Positions 1-8,590 of a stretch of 64,000 nt of DNA are shown one piece after another. The notes below the pieces were generated by a model that searched no databases, had not been told where the DNA came from, and was given only the letters and a program-made list of their open reading frames with translations. The first letter of the stretch is position 1. Every line of letters begins with the position of its first letter. Made by a program: the position numbers and the translations under genes. The stretch is from Pseudomonas koreensis. GTDB lineage: Bacteria > Pseudomonadota > Gammaproteobacteria > Pseudomonadales > Pseudomonadaceae. Location of the stretch: the NCBI RefSeq assembly GCF_012986595.1, contig NZ_JAAQYM010000005.1:124001-188000 (forward strand), given 5' to 3'.

Positions 1-1
1 C

Positions 2-2365
2 ATTTCGGTGCGCACCTCGGGGCAGTTCGCTTCGGAAAAAGACCTCGCCGAAGTCAATCTCAAGCTCAATGACCGTTTTTACCGCTTGGCGGACATCGCC
101 GACATCAGCCGCGGTTACGTCGACCCGGCCACCCCGGAATTCCGTTTCAACGGCAAGCCGGCGATCGGTCTGGCGATTGCCATGCAGAAGGGCGGCAACG
201 TCCAGGAATTCGGCAAGGCATTGCACGCGCGTATTGACCAGGTCACCGCTGACCTGCCGGTGGGCGTCGGCGTGCACACGGTGTCCGATCAGGCGGTGGT
301 GGTGGAAGAGGCGGTAGGCGGGTTCACCAGCGCGCTGTTCGAAGCGGTGGTGATCGTGCTGGTGGTCAGCTTCATCAGCCTTGGCGTGCGCGCCGGGCTG
401 GTGGTGGCGTGCTCGATCCCGCTGGTGCTGGCGATGGTGTTCGTGTTCATGGAATACAGCGGCATCACCATGCAGCGGATTTCCCTCGGTGCGCTGATCA
501 TCGCCCTCGGCCTGTTGGTGGATGACGCGATGATCACCGTGGAGATGATGGTCACGCGCCTGGAAATGGGCGAGACCAAGGAGCAGGCGGCCACGTTCGC
601 CTACACCTCCACGGCGTTCCCGATGCTCACCGGTACGCTGGTGACGGTCGCCGGTTTCGTGCCGATCGGCCTCAACGCCAGCTCCGCCGGTGAGTACACC
701 TTCACCCTGTTTGCAGTGATCGCGGTGGCAATGCTCGTGTCGTGGGTGGTGGCGGTGTTCTTCGCGCCGGTGATCGGCGTGCACATCCTCAGCACCAACG
801 TGAAACCCCATGAAGCCGAGCCGGGCCGCATCGGTCGAGCCTTCAACGGCGGTTTGCTGTGGTGCATGCGCAACCGCTGGTGGGCCATCGGCATCACCGT
901 GCTGCTGTTTGTGCTGGCGGTGTTCTGCATGCGTTTTGTGCAGAACCAGTTCTTCCCGTCGTCGGACCGTCCGGAAATCCTCGTCGACCTGAACCTGCCA
1001 CAAAACGCTTCCATCGACGAAACCCGCAAGGCCGTCGACAAGCTCGAAGCGACGCTCAAGGGCGACGCGGACATCGTGCGCTGGAGCACCTACATCGGTC
1101 AGGGCGCGATCCGTTTCTACCTGCCGCTCGATCAGCAATTGCAGAACCCGTACTACGCGCAGCTGGTGATCGTCAGCAAAAACTTCGAGGCCCGCGAGGC
1201 GTTGAGCCAGCGCCTGCGTGAGCGCTTGCACAAAGACTTCGTCGGCATCGGCAGTTACGTGCAGGCACTGGAAATGGGCCCGCCGGTAGGGCGTCCGATT
1301 CAATACCGGGTCAGCGGCAAGGACATCGATCAAGTGCGCAAGCACGCCATCGACCTGGCGACCGAGCTGGACAAGAACGAGCACATCGGCGAGATCATTT
1401 ACGACTGGAACGAGCCGGGCAAAGTCCTGCGCATCGACATCGCTCAGGACAAGGCGCGCCAGCTCGGGCTGTCGTCCGAAGACGTGGCGAAACTGATGAA
1501 CAGCATCGTCAGTGGTGCGCCGCTGACCCAGGTCAACGATGACATCTACCTGATCAACGTGGTCGGCCGTGCGGTGAGCTCCGAGCGCGGCACGCCGGAG
1601 ACCCTGCAGAACCTGCAGATCGTCACGCCCAACGGCACGTCGATCCCGCTGTTGGCGTTCGCTACCGTGCGTTATGAACTGGAGCAGCCGCTGGTGTGGC
1701 GTCGCGATCGCTTGCCGACCATCACCATCAAAGCGTCGGTGCGCGACGAAATTCAGCCCACCGATCTGGTGAAACTCCTCAAACCGTCGATCGATGCCTT
1801 CGCTGACAAACTGCCGGTCGGCTACAAGGTCGCCACCGGCGGTACGGTCGAGGAAAGCGGCAAGGCCCAGGGGCCGATCGCCAAGGTGCTGCCGTTGATG
1901 CTGTTTTTGATGGCGACCTTCCTGATGATCCAGCTGCACAGCGTGCAGAAGATGTTCCTGGTGGCAAGTGTCGCGCCGCTGGGGCTGATCGGCGTGGTGC
2001 TGGCGCTGGTGCCGACGGGCACGCCGATGGGCTTCGTGGCGATCCTGGGGATTCTGGCGCTGATCGGCATCATCATCCGCAACTCGGTGATTCTGGTGAC
2101 GCAGATCGATGAATTCGAGCGCAACGGCTCCGCGCCGTGGGATGCAGTGGTGGAGGCGACCGAACACCGGCGTCGGCCGATCCTGTTGACCGCGGCGGCG
2201 GCGAGCATGGGCATGATCCCGATTGCCCGGGAAGTGTTCTGGGGGCCGATGGCGTACGCGATGATTGGCGGGATCGTGGTGGCGACGCTGCTGACGCTGC
2301 TGTTTCTGCCGGCGCTGTATGTGGCCTGGTACAAGATTCGCGAGCCGAAGAAAGAGACCCGCTAA
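2..2365 (+). CDS. RND efflux transporter permease, 3' part
   Basis: This is the C-terminal three quarters of an inner-membrane RND (AcrB/HAE1-type) drug efflux pump. The frame is open to the left edge, so the start lies outside the window; about 787 residues are visible, whereas the family is usually 1010-1050. Directly visible are long hydrophobic segments, the TM4 proton-relay acidic pair in LGLLVDDAMITVE, a large periplasmic loop in the middle, and a second transmembrane block ending in LFLPALYVAWYKI. Such pumps are driven by protons and work with a membrane-fusion protein and an outer-membrane channel, whose genes are not in the window. The sequence resembles the TriC-like branch, but the substrate cannot be assigned. 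Nothing follows in the same operon: a repeat and a convergent methyltransferase gene come next. Confidence 0.9.
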   Translation: MSVRTSGQFASEKDLAEVNLKLNDRFYRLADIADISRGYVDPATPEFRFNGKPAIGLAIAMQKGGNVQEFGKALHARIDQVTADLPVGVGVHTVSDQAVVVEEAVGGFTSALFEAVVIVLVVSFISLGVRAGLVVACSIPLVLAMVFVFMEYSGITMQRISLGALIIALGLLVDDAMITVEMMVTRLEMGETKEQAATFAYTSTAFPMLTGTLVTVAGFVPIGLNASSAGEYTFTLFAVIAVAMLVSWVVAVFFAPVIGVHILSTNVKPHEAEPGRIGRAFNGGLLWCMRNRWWAIGITVLLFVLAVFCMRFVQNQFFPSSDRPEILVDLNLPQNASIDETRKAVDKLEATLKGDADIVRWSTYIGQGAIRFYLPLDQQLQNPYYAQLVIVSKNFEAREALSQRLRERLHKDFVGIGSYVQALEMGPPVGRPIQYRVSGKDIDQVRKHAIDLATELDKNEHIGEIIYDWNEPGKVLRIDIAQDKARQLGLSSEDVAKLMNSIVSGAPLTQVNDDIYLINVVGRAVSSERGTPETLQNLQIVTPNGTSIPLLAFATVRYELEQPLVWRRDRLPTITIKASVRDEIQPTDLVKLLKPSIDAFADKLPVGYKVATGGTVEESGKAQGPIAKVLPLMLFLMATFLMIQLHSVQKMFLVASVAPLGLIGVVLALVPTGTPMGFVAILGILALIGIIIRNSVILVTQIDEFERNGSAPWDAVVEATEHRRRPILLTAAAASMGMIPIAREVFWGPMAYAMIGGIVVATLLTLLFLPALYVAWYKIREPKKETR

Positions 2366-2384
2366 AAGCGAGTGCTGCGCACTC

Positions 2385-2449
2385 ATCGCGAGCAGGCTCA
2401 CTCCTACAGGGGAGCGCATTCCAACGGTAGGAGTGAGCCTGCTCGCGAT
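2385..2449. repeat. REP-like palindromic repeat, family B
   Basis: Two inverted copies of ATCGCGAGCAGGCTCACTCC (2385- and ending 2449) are separated by a short loop between two convergent genes (RND pump and methyltransferase). The same unit recurs at 3165, 18936 and, as a half copy, 54929. The long stem could stop transcription from both sides. Confidence 0.8.
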
Positions 2450-2463
2450 GGCGTCAGAACGGT

Positions 2464-3093
2464 CTACGCAACTTTACGCCAAACGCTGGCCAGCCAAGGC
2501 TGCTGCTCTCGTGGCAGCCCCGCCGGTCGGTAGTAATGCTCAAGCTCGACGAATCCCGCTGCCGTCAGCAACCCGCGCCACGCCTCAAAATCGTGATACG
2601 AGCCATACCGTGGCCCGTTCCAGCCCTCACGGTTATCCCCGCGCGGATTGGAGCTGAACAACACCCCACCCGGTTTCAGCGTGCCGTGCAGCTGTTTGAG
2701 CACTCGCGGCAACTCCTGCAGCGGTACATGAAACAGCACCGCGTTGGCGAAAATCCCGTCGAAGCGCTCGGCCGGCAGATCGAGTTTCAGAAAGTCCTGA
2801 CACCACACTTCGCAGCCACTATCTGCCCGCGCCATCTGCGCGAAGTTTTCCGCACCATCGAGGCCGACCGCGATGTGGCCCAGGCGAGTGAATGTCTGCA
2901 AATCCCGCCCCGGGCCACAGCCGAAATCGAGAATCGTGAACGGCGCCGTGCCGTGGAGGTGCCGCAGCAGCGCGTCGATGTTCTGGCTGACATCGTGGTC
3001 GCGGGTGCCTTCGCGGAAGTCTTCGGCCACCGAGTTGTAATGGCCGAGGGTGGTGGCGGTGATCTGTTCCAGATCGGTGGGGGTTTGCTTCAT
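2464..3093 (-). CDS. Class I SAM-dependent methyltransferase
   Basis: Predicted soluble methyltransferase of 209 residues. The S-adenosylmethionine-binding motif I is clear at about residues 54-64 (ILDFGCGPGRD), followed by an acidic residue in the next strand (VGLDGAENFAQM) and a post-core strand with KPGGVLFSSNPRG. This is the usual Methyltransf_11/25 fold; the substrate is unknown. I chose the ATG at 3093; an upstream TTG at 3114 would add seven residues, and neither has a strong Shine-Dalgarno sequence. The gene stands alone between two family B repeats. Confidence 0.85.
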   Translation of the reverse strand: MKQTPTDLEQITATTLGHYNSVAEDFREGTRDHDVSQNIDALLRHLHGTAPFTILDFGCGPGRDLQTFTRLGHIAVGLDGAENFAQMARADSGCEVWCQDFLKLDLPAERFDGIFANAVLFHVPLQELPRVLKQLHGTLKPGGVLFSSNPRGDNREGWNGPRYGSYHDFEAWRGLLTAAGFVELEHYYRPAGLPREQQPWLASVWRKVA

Positions 3094-3164
3094 GGTCGAG
3101 GGCTGCGCGGGCAATGAGGATTTGCCGAATATACGCCATCAGGTCTGGGGCTGCTGCGCAGCCA

Positions 3165-3229
3165 TTCGCGAGCAGGCTCGCTCCCACATTTGGAATGCGT
3201 TCCCCTGTGGGAGCGAGCCTGCTCGCGAA
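3165..3229. repeat. REP-like palindromic repeat, family B
   Basis: Inverted arms TTCGCGAGCAGGCTCGCTCC (from 3165) and its complement (to 3229) enclose a 17-base loop. It lies between the methyltransferase start and the end of metI, both on the minus strand. A GGGGCTGCTGCGCAGCC tail precedes the left arm. Confidence 0.8.
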
Positions 3230-3265
3230 AGCGGTTTCAAAAGCGTCGAATGAGCCGTGCTGAAA

Positions 3266-3910
3266 TCAGCGCTTGTTCAGCCCCCGCGCCAGACGATCGC
3301 CACCCAACTGAATCACCGCCACCAGCGCCACCAGCAACACAATCACGGTCAACATGATCTGGCTGTCAAAGCGTTGATAACCGTAGCGGTAAGCGATATC
3401 GCCCAAACCGCCGGCCCCAATCGCCCCGGCCATGGCCGAGGAGTTGATCATCGTCACCAGAGTAATGGTGAAACCCCCGACAATCCCCGGCAGTGCTTCA
3501 GGCAACAGCACATGCCAGACGATGTGCCAGCGCCGGCAGCCCATGGCTTGCGCCGCTTCGATCAGGCCGTGGTCAACCTCACGCAGGCTCACTTCGGCAA
3601 TCCGCGCGAAGAACGGCGTCGCCGCAATCGTCAGCGGCACCACGGCCGCCCACACGCCATAGGTGGTGCCGACAATCAGCCGGGTGAACGGAATCAGCGC
3701 GACCATCAGAATCAGAAACGGGATCGAGCGAAACAGGTTCACGAATGCGCCCAACGCTTTGTTGAGTACGGGCGCTTCGTAGATCCCGCCCTTGTCGCTG
3801 GTGACCAGAATCACCGCCATCGGAATCCCCACCAACAGCGCGATCAACGACGACACGCCGACCATCAGAAAGGTGTCGATGAAACCCTGTAGCAAACGAT
3901 CAAACCACAT
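3266..3910 (-). CDS. metI: Methionine ABC transporter permease MetI
   Basis: Inner-membrane permease (214 residues) of the MetNIQ importer. It shows about five hydrophobic helices and the cytoplasmic EAA coupling loop (EAAQAMGCRRWHIVWHVLLP) that docks onto MetN. The length is that of the family. The start is the ATG at 3910, which overlaps the last 11 bases of metN; the frame extends upstream only by running inside metN. The order metQ-metN-metI, with tight spacing, shows a single transcript. Its position beside sulfur monooxygenase genes suggests uptake of methionine or a related organosulfur compound under sulfur limitation. Confidence 0.93.
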   Translation of the reverse strand: MWFDRLLQGFIDTFLMVGVSSLIALLVGIPMAVILVTSDKGGIYEAPVLNKALGAFVNLFRSIPFLILMVALIPFTRLIVGTTYGVWAAVVPLTIAATPFFARIAEVSLREVDHGLIEAAQAMGCRRWHIVWHVLLPEALPGIVGGFTITLVTMINSSAMAGAIGAGGLGDIAYRYGYQRFDSQIMLTVIVLLVALVAVIQLGGDRLARGLNKR

Positions 3911-5021
3911 AACCCAGCACCTCCACCCGTTGCGCCCATTGCCCGGCACGCTCGCGCAATTGCTCGGCGCTCGCCGCCGACCCGCTCACGGCCAGCAGCA
4001 GTTGCCCCAGCGCATGGCCCTGAATCCGTTCGACACCGCCCTGCAGCAACTTCACTCGACCACCGAGAGCGGCGAACAATGCCGCCAGATCCGGCTCGTC
4101 GCTGGCGCTGCCGGTGAATTGCAAACGCAGCACCACCGCCGCCTCGGAGGAGGGCGGTAAGCTGTGCAGGCGGCTTTGCAGCTCTTGCGGCAAGGCGTGT
4201 TGCAGCGGCGCGAGCAAGGTCTGGCTGACCTCGTGCTGCGGATTGCCGAACACTTCCCAGACCGGGCCCTGCTCGACGATCCGCCCGTGCTCCAGCACCA
4301 CCACGCGGTCGCAGATTTCGCGGATCACTGCCATCTCGTGGGTGATCAACACAATGGTCAGGCCCAAGCGCTGGTTGATCTCGCGCAGCAGGCCGAGGAT
4401 CGACTGAGTGGTCTCGGGATCAAGCGCCGAAGTGGCTTCGTCGCAGAGCAGAATGTCCGGGTCATGCACCAGCGCGCGGGCGATGCCGACACGCTGTTTC
4501 TGCCCGCCGGACAGCTGCGCCGGATAAGCCTTGTGCTTGGCTTGCAGGCCGACCAGCTCCAGCAGTTCACGGACCTTTTTTTCCCGTTGTTCCTTCGGCA
4601 CGCCAGCGACTTTCAGCGGCAGCTCGACGTTCTGCCACACGGTCTTGGCCGACATCAGGTTGAAGTGCTGGAAGATCATGCCGATCCGTCTGCGCAGCGC
4701 AACAAGACGATCCTCATCGAACCCGCCGATGTCGACCTGATCGATCAGCACCCGGCCCGAAGTCGGTTGCTCTAGGCGATTGATGGTGCGGATCAGTGAC
4801 GACTTGCCGGCACCGCTGCGGCCGATGATGCCGAACACTTCACCGCGCTGAATCGCCAGATCGATGCCTTGCAGGGCGGCGACCGGTCCTTGCCGGCCGT
4901 CGTAGGTTTTACCCAGGCCGATGAAGCGTATGTGGGCGCGATTCAGCTCGGGGTGCAGTTCGGTTTGTTCAGCATTTTTTGGCTCTGGAGTCTCCAGTCG
5001 CCGTTGGATCGCGGCCGTCAT
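3900..5021 (-). CDS. metN: Methionine ABC transporter ATPase MetN
   Basis: Cytoplasmic ATPase of the methionine importer, 373 residues. Walker A is at about 67-75 (GRSGAGKSS), the ABC signature LSGGQKQR at about 170-177, and Walker B LLCDEA at about 191-196. The C-terminal 80-90 residues form the NIL (ACT-like) domain, where methionine binds to inhibit transport in this family. The N-terminus carries some 30 extra residues before the ABC domain, as in the longer MetN2-type proteins of pseudomonads. The ATG at 5021 lies two bases after the metQ stop; a TTG at 5036 would overlap metQ. Confidence 0.93.
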   Translation of the reverse strand: MTAAIQRRLETPEPKNAEQTELHPELNRAHIRFIGLGKTYDGRQGPVAALQGIDLAIQRGEVFGIIGRSGAGKSSLIRTINRLEQPTSGRVLIDQVDIGGFDEDRLVALRRRIGMIFQHFNLMSAKTVWQNVELPLKVAGVPKEQREKKVRELLELVGLQAKHKAYPAQLSGGQKQRVGIARALVHDPDILLCDEATSALDPETTQSILGLLREINQRLGLTIVLITHEMAVIREICDRVVVLEHGRIVEQGPVWEVFGNPQHEVSQTLLAPLQHALPQELQSRLHSLPPSSEAAVVLRLQFTGSASDEPDLAALFAALGGRVKLLQGGVERIQGHALGQLLLAVSGSAASAEQLRERAGQWAQRVEVLGYVV

Positions 5022-5023
5022 CC

Positions 5024-5833
5024 TCAGCTTTCCCAACCGGCCTGGTAGAGCTTGCCGTGGGCTTTATCCAGCGCCGCGCGAACGGCCGGCGAGTGCTGGT
5101 AAATGTCGACGAACTTGATCAGGCGCGGGTCGTCCTTGCTCTTCGGCTGGATCACGAACTGAATCACGTATTCCTTGTGATCGAGGCCGTCGAACAGCAA
5201 CGCGGAGCCGGCATCGAAGGTCTTCGCCAGACGGATGTAGGCCGGGTAGCCCTGGACCAGATCGGCGTCGTCATAGGCGCGCACCAGTTGCACGGCTTCG
5301 ACCTGGAGGATTTTGATTTTCTTCGGGTTGGCGACGATGTCGTCTTCGGTGGCCTTGTAGCCGACCCCCGGCTTCAACGTGATCAGCCCGGCCTTGGCCA
5401 GCAGTTGCAGACCGCGACCGCTGTTGATCGGGTCGTTGGCGATGGCGACGCTGGCGCCTTCAGGCAACTCGTCGAAGCTTTTGTATTTCTTCGAGTAGAG
5501 ACCGACGTTGTTGATGATCCCCGGGGCGAACGGCACCAGGTCAAAACCGGAGGCGGCCTTGGCGTTTTCGAGGAACGGGATGTGCTGGAAGTAGTTCACG
5601 TCGATGTCACCAGCAGCGAGGCTGACGTTCGGCGCGATCCAGTCGGTGAACTCCACCAGCTCGACTTTCAGGCCCTGTTTGGAAGCCTCTTCGACAGCGG
5701 CTTCCAGCGGAATGGCGAAGGCGGCGGTGGTGCCGATTTTCAGTGGCGCGTCGGCAGCGAACACCGCCGAGCTGAACAGGCCGAAGGCCAGGGCCAGTGC
5801 TTTGACTGGGTGGGACAGGAATTTCTGGGTCAT
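5024..5833 (-). CDS. metQ: Methionine ABC transporter substrate-binding protein MetQ
   Basis: Periplasmic substrate-binding protein of the NlpA/MetQ family, 269 residues. A signal peptide (residues 1 to about 23, ending AVFA before ADAPLKIG) is visible. There is no lipobox cysteine, so it is probably soluble and periplasmic rather than a lipoprotein. The binding-protein core follows at full length. ATG at 5833 is preferred over a TTG at 5851 because the signal peptide then begins MTQKF with a weak GGAA upstream. First gene of metQNI; a family A repeat separates it from the upstream monooxygenase gene on the same strand. Confidence 0.92.
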   Translation of the reverse strand: MTQKFLSHPVKALALAFGLFSSAVFAADAPLKIGTTAAFAIPLEAAVEEASKQGLKVELVEFTDWIAPNVSLAAGDIDVNYFQHIPFLENAKAASGFDLVPFAPGIINNVGLYSKKYKSFDELPEGASVAIANDPINSGRGLQLLAKAGLITLKPGVGYKATEDDIVANPKKIKILQVEAVQLVRAYDDADLVQGYPAYIRLAKTFDAGSALLFDGLDHKEYVIQFVIQPKSKDDPRLIKFVDIYQHSPAVRAALDKAHGKLYQAGWES

Positions 5834-5875
5834 AGTGGTTTTTCCAGTCAAGTATTGAAGGTCTGCACGTGTTTT

Positions 5876-6002
5876 GTGGCGAGGGAGCTTGCTCCCGCTG
5901 GGCTGCGAAGCAGCCCCATAACTGCCAGTGAGTTATGTCCTGACACTCTGGCTACAGGTTGCGACTGCTGCGCAGTCGAGCGGGAGCAAGCTCCCTCGCC
6001 AC
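5876..6002. repeat. REP-like inverted repeat pair, family A
   Basis: Outer arms GTGGCGAGGGAGCTTGCTCC (5876) and its complement ending at 6002 enclose inner hairpins of the GGGCTGCGAAGCAGCCC type. It lies between the monooxygenase and metQ, both minus strand, so it could attenuate or process a common transcript. Confidence 0.85.
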
Positions 6003-6007
6003 AGGGA

Positions 6008-7360
6008 TCAGTGGCGGAACGAGGCTCCGGTGTGTTGCTCGGGGAGCTGCGCTTCGCCGTGAAACAGTTTTTCGCGCAAGCTGCCGCTGTCATACGCGGT
6101 CTTGTACGACCCGCGCCGCTGCAACTCCGGAATCACCAGTTCGATGAAATCGACATAGCTTTCCGGGGTGACGATGCGGGTCAGGTTGAAGCCGTCGAGG
6201 CCGGTTTCAGCGATCCACGATTCCAGCTCGTCCGCCACTTGCTCGGGCGAACCGACCACGGTGATGTAACGACCACCGAGGGCGTGCTGGTCGAGCAATT
6301 TGCGCCGGGTCCAGTCGTTGTTCTGCAGGTTTTTGGTCGCGGACTGGATGGCGTTGCTTTTCACGTACTGGATCGGTTCGTCGATTTCGTACTGGGAAAA
6401 GTCGATGCCGGTGGACGCCGAAAAATGCGCCACGCCGGCTTCGGCACTGGCGTAGCTCAGGTACTCGGCGTGCTTGGCCCACGCGGCTTCTTCGGTCTCG
6501 CCGACGATCACGTTGAGGCCCATGAACACCTTGATGTCCTCGGGATTGCGCCCGGCCTCGACGGCGCTGGCGCGCACCTTGTCCACTTGCACCTTGGTCG
6601 ACGGTTTGTTCTGGCCGCTGATGAACACGCACTCGGCGTGACGTCCGGCGAACAGCAAACCGCGATCAGAACTGCCCGCCTGAAACAGCACCGGCGTGCG
6701 TTGCGGCGACGGTTCGCAGAGGTGATAACCCTCGACCTGATAGAACTCGCCCTTGTGCTCGACCTTGTGCACTTTCTCCGGTTGCGCGTAGATCCGCTGC
6801 TCACGGTCATTGAGCACCGCACCGTTTTCCCAACTGCCTTCCCAGAGTTTGTAGAGCACCTCCAGGTATTCATCGGCCTGATCGTAACGGCGGTCGTGCT
6901 CGACCTGCTCACTCAGGCCCATGGCCTTGGCGGCGCTGTCGAGGTAACCGGTGACGATGTTCCAGCCCACGCGTCCACGGCTCAAATGATCGAGCGTCGA
7001 CATCCGCCGGGCGAACAGATACGGCGGTTCGTAAGTGAGGTTGGCGGTGAGGCCGAAACCGAGGTTTTTCGTCACCGCCGCCATGGCCGAGACCAGCAGC
7101 AGCGGATCGTTGACCGGCAACTGGATCGACTCTTTCAGGGTGACATCCACCGAGTTCTGGTAGACGTCGTACACGCCGACGATGTCGGCGATGAACAGGC
7201 CGTCGAACAGCCCGCGCTCCAGCAACTGCGCCAGTTCGGTCCAGTATTCAACGGTGTTGTAGCGCGTCGAGGTATCGCGCGGATGCGTCCACAAGCCGTG
7301 GTTGATATGACCGATGCAGTTCATGTTGAACGCGTTGAGCAGGATCTTTTTCTTGCTCAT
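6008..7360 (-). CDS. LLM-class flavin-dependent monooxygenase (NtaA/SnaA/DszA family)
   Basis: Flavin-dependent monooxygenase of the bacterial luciferase-like fold, 450 residues, the size of the NtaA/SnaA/DszA (and DmoA) branch rather than the shorter SsuD. Family hallmarks include LTANLTYEPPYLFARRMSTL, DHLSRGRVGWNIVT, QAGSSDRGLLFAGRHAE and the C-terminal VGSPEQVADELESWI. These enzymes use FMNH2 supplied by a separate reductase to oxidise organosulfur or N-containing compounds. The ATG overlaps the stop of the upstream sfnB-like gene (TGATG), so the three genes 9832-6008 are translationally coupled. The substrate (dialkyl sulfide, sulfone or sulfonate) is inferred from context only. Confidence 0.85.
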   Translation of the reverse strand: MSKKKILLNAFNMNCIGHINHGLWTHPRDTSTRYNTVEYWTELAQLLERGLFDGLFIADIVGVYDVYQNSVDVTLKESIQLPVNDPLLLVSAMAAVTKNLGFGLTANLTYEPPYLFARRMSTLDHLSRGRVGWNIVTGYLDSAAKAMGLSEQVEHDRRYDQADEYLEVLYKLWEGSWENGAVLNDREQRIYAQPEKVHKVEHKGEFYQVEGYHLCEPSPQRTPVLFQAGSSDRGLLFAGRHAECVFISGQNKPSTKVQVDKVRASAVEAGRNPEDIKVFMGLNVIVGETEEAAWAKHAEYLSYASAEAGVAHFSASTGIDFSQYEIDEPIQYVKSNAIQSATKNLQNNDWTRRKLLDQHALGGRYITVVGSPEQVADELESWIAETGLDGFNLTRIVTPESYVDFIELVIPELQRRGSYKTAYDSGSLREKLFHGEAQLPEQHTGASFRH

Positions 7361-8553
7361 CAGATAGTGCCCCGCAGTGGCGGCTTTTCATCGTTGAGGT
7401 AGTAATTACCCACCGCGTGATACTTCCAGCGCACCGGGTCGTGCAGGGTGTGCACCCGGGCGTTGCGCCAGTGGCGGTCGAGGCCATGCTCGATCAGCGT
7501 CGCCTGGCTGCCGGCCAGTTCGAACAGCGTGCTGCCGGCGGTCAGGGAGATTTCGGTGCTGATCGCCCGCGCTTCGGCGACGGCAATCGACGCGGCGGCG
7601 ACGGTTTCGGCGTTGGTCTCGGCCTGGGCTTTGTCGAGGTATTCGCCAGAGCGCTCCAGCAGCGCTTCGGTGGCGTGCAGGCGAATGCTCAAATGGCCGA
7701 AGCTTTTCAGGGTCAGCGGATCTTCGGTGGCCTTGTCGTTGCCGGAGTCGATCCACGGGCGAGTCTTGCTGCGCACGAAGTGCAGGGCGTCTTCATAGGC
7801 GGCGCGGGCGATGCCGGTGTCGATGGCGGCGTGAAGGATCTGCGCCAGCGGGCCGACCGTGGTCGGGCGCTCGAAAGCACTCTGGAACGGGATCACGTCT
7901 TCGGCAGCGACGTAAACATCTTCAAAGACCACCGAACCGCTGCCGGTGGTGCGCTGGCCGAAGCCGCTCCAGTCGTCGATCACGGTCAGGCCTTTGCTGT
8001 CGCGCGGAACGAACGCCAATTGCTGCACACCGTTTTCATCGACCACCGAGGTCGGGATGCGCTGGGCGTAGATCGCCCCGGTTGCATAAAACTTGCGGCC
8101 GTTGATGCGATAACCGTCGCCGTCACGCTTGAGGCTGGTGACGCGGTCGTGGGCGGTTTTGGTGCCCAGTTCCGCCAGTGCGTTGCCGAAGCGCTGGCCG
8201 GCCAGCACCTCGGCGTACAGGCGTTGTTTCTGCTCGTGGCTGCCGTTCACGCGCAACACTTCGAGGGCATAGAAATGGTTCTGCGGAATCTGTCCCAAGG
8301 AGCCGTCGGCCTGAGCGATCAGGGCGATGACTTTGGCCAGGGTCACGTTGGATACGCCGGCGCCGCCGTATTCTTTCGGCACGCTGATGCCCCACAGGCC
8401 GGAGCGGGAAAACACGTCGAGTTCCGGTAGCGGCAGACGCCGTTCACGGTCGCGCACGGCGCTGTCGCGTTTGAAATCTTCGGCCAGGTCGCTGGCAACG
8501 ATCAGGGCTTGCTCATCGCTGGTGATGACCGCGACGTGATGAGAATAAGTCAT
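7360..8553 (-). CDS. sfnB: SfnB-family acyl-CoA dehydrogenase-like flavoprotein (copy 1)
   Basis: 397-residue protein with the acyl-CoA dehydrogenase fold (helical N-domain, middle beta-domain with RDSKGLTVIDDWSGFGQRTT, C-terminal helical domain). It belongs to the sulfur-starvation group named after SfnB of Pseudomonas, with relatives among DszC-like monooxygenases, and probably uses reduced flavin rather than acyl-CoA. ATG at 8553 has GGAG eight bases upstream (8559-8562 region); an upstream TTG at 8577 lacks this. It ends in TGATG with the following monooxygenase gene. The C-terminal block (RHWRNARVHTLHDPVRWKYH) is identical in the neighbouring copy 2, so the two are tandem paralogues. Confidence 0.85.
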   Translation of the reverse strand: MTYSHHVAVITSDEQALIVASDLAEDFKRDSAVRDRERRLPLPELDVFSRSGLWGISVPKEYGGAGVSNVTLAKVIALIAQADGSLGQIPQNHFYALEVLRVNGSHEQKQRLYAEVLAGQRFGNALAELGTKTAHDRVTSLKRDGDGYRINGRKFYATGAIYAQRIPTSVVDENGVQQLAFVPRDSKGLTVIDDWSGFGQRTTGSGSVVFEDVYVAAEDVIPFQSAFERPTTVGPLAQILHAAIDTGIARAAYEDALHFVRSKTRPWIDSGNDKATEDPLTLKSFGHLSIRLHATEALLERSGEYLDKAQAETNAETVAAASIAVAEARAISTEISLTAGSTLFELAGSQATLIEHGLDRHWRNARVHTLHDPVRWKYHAVGNYYLNDEKPPLRGTI

Positions 8554-8590
8554 GTGTTTCTCCAGAGATCTGGTCAAAAGTGTGCGGTCG

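Noticed and set aside
2385..2449. Repeats considered as CRISPR
   Set aside because: Units are scattered singly or as inverted pairs between operons, not regularly spaced direct repeats; no cas gene.
4979..7402. 807-residue open frame on the plus strand across metN/metQ/monooxygenase
   Set aside because: It is antisense to three well-supported genes; long antisense frames arise from GC-rich codon bias.
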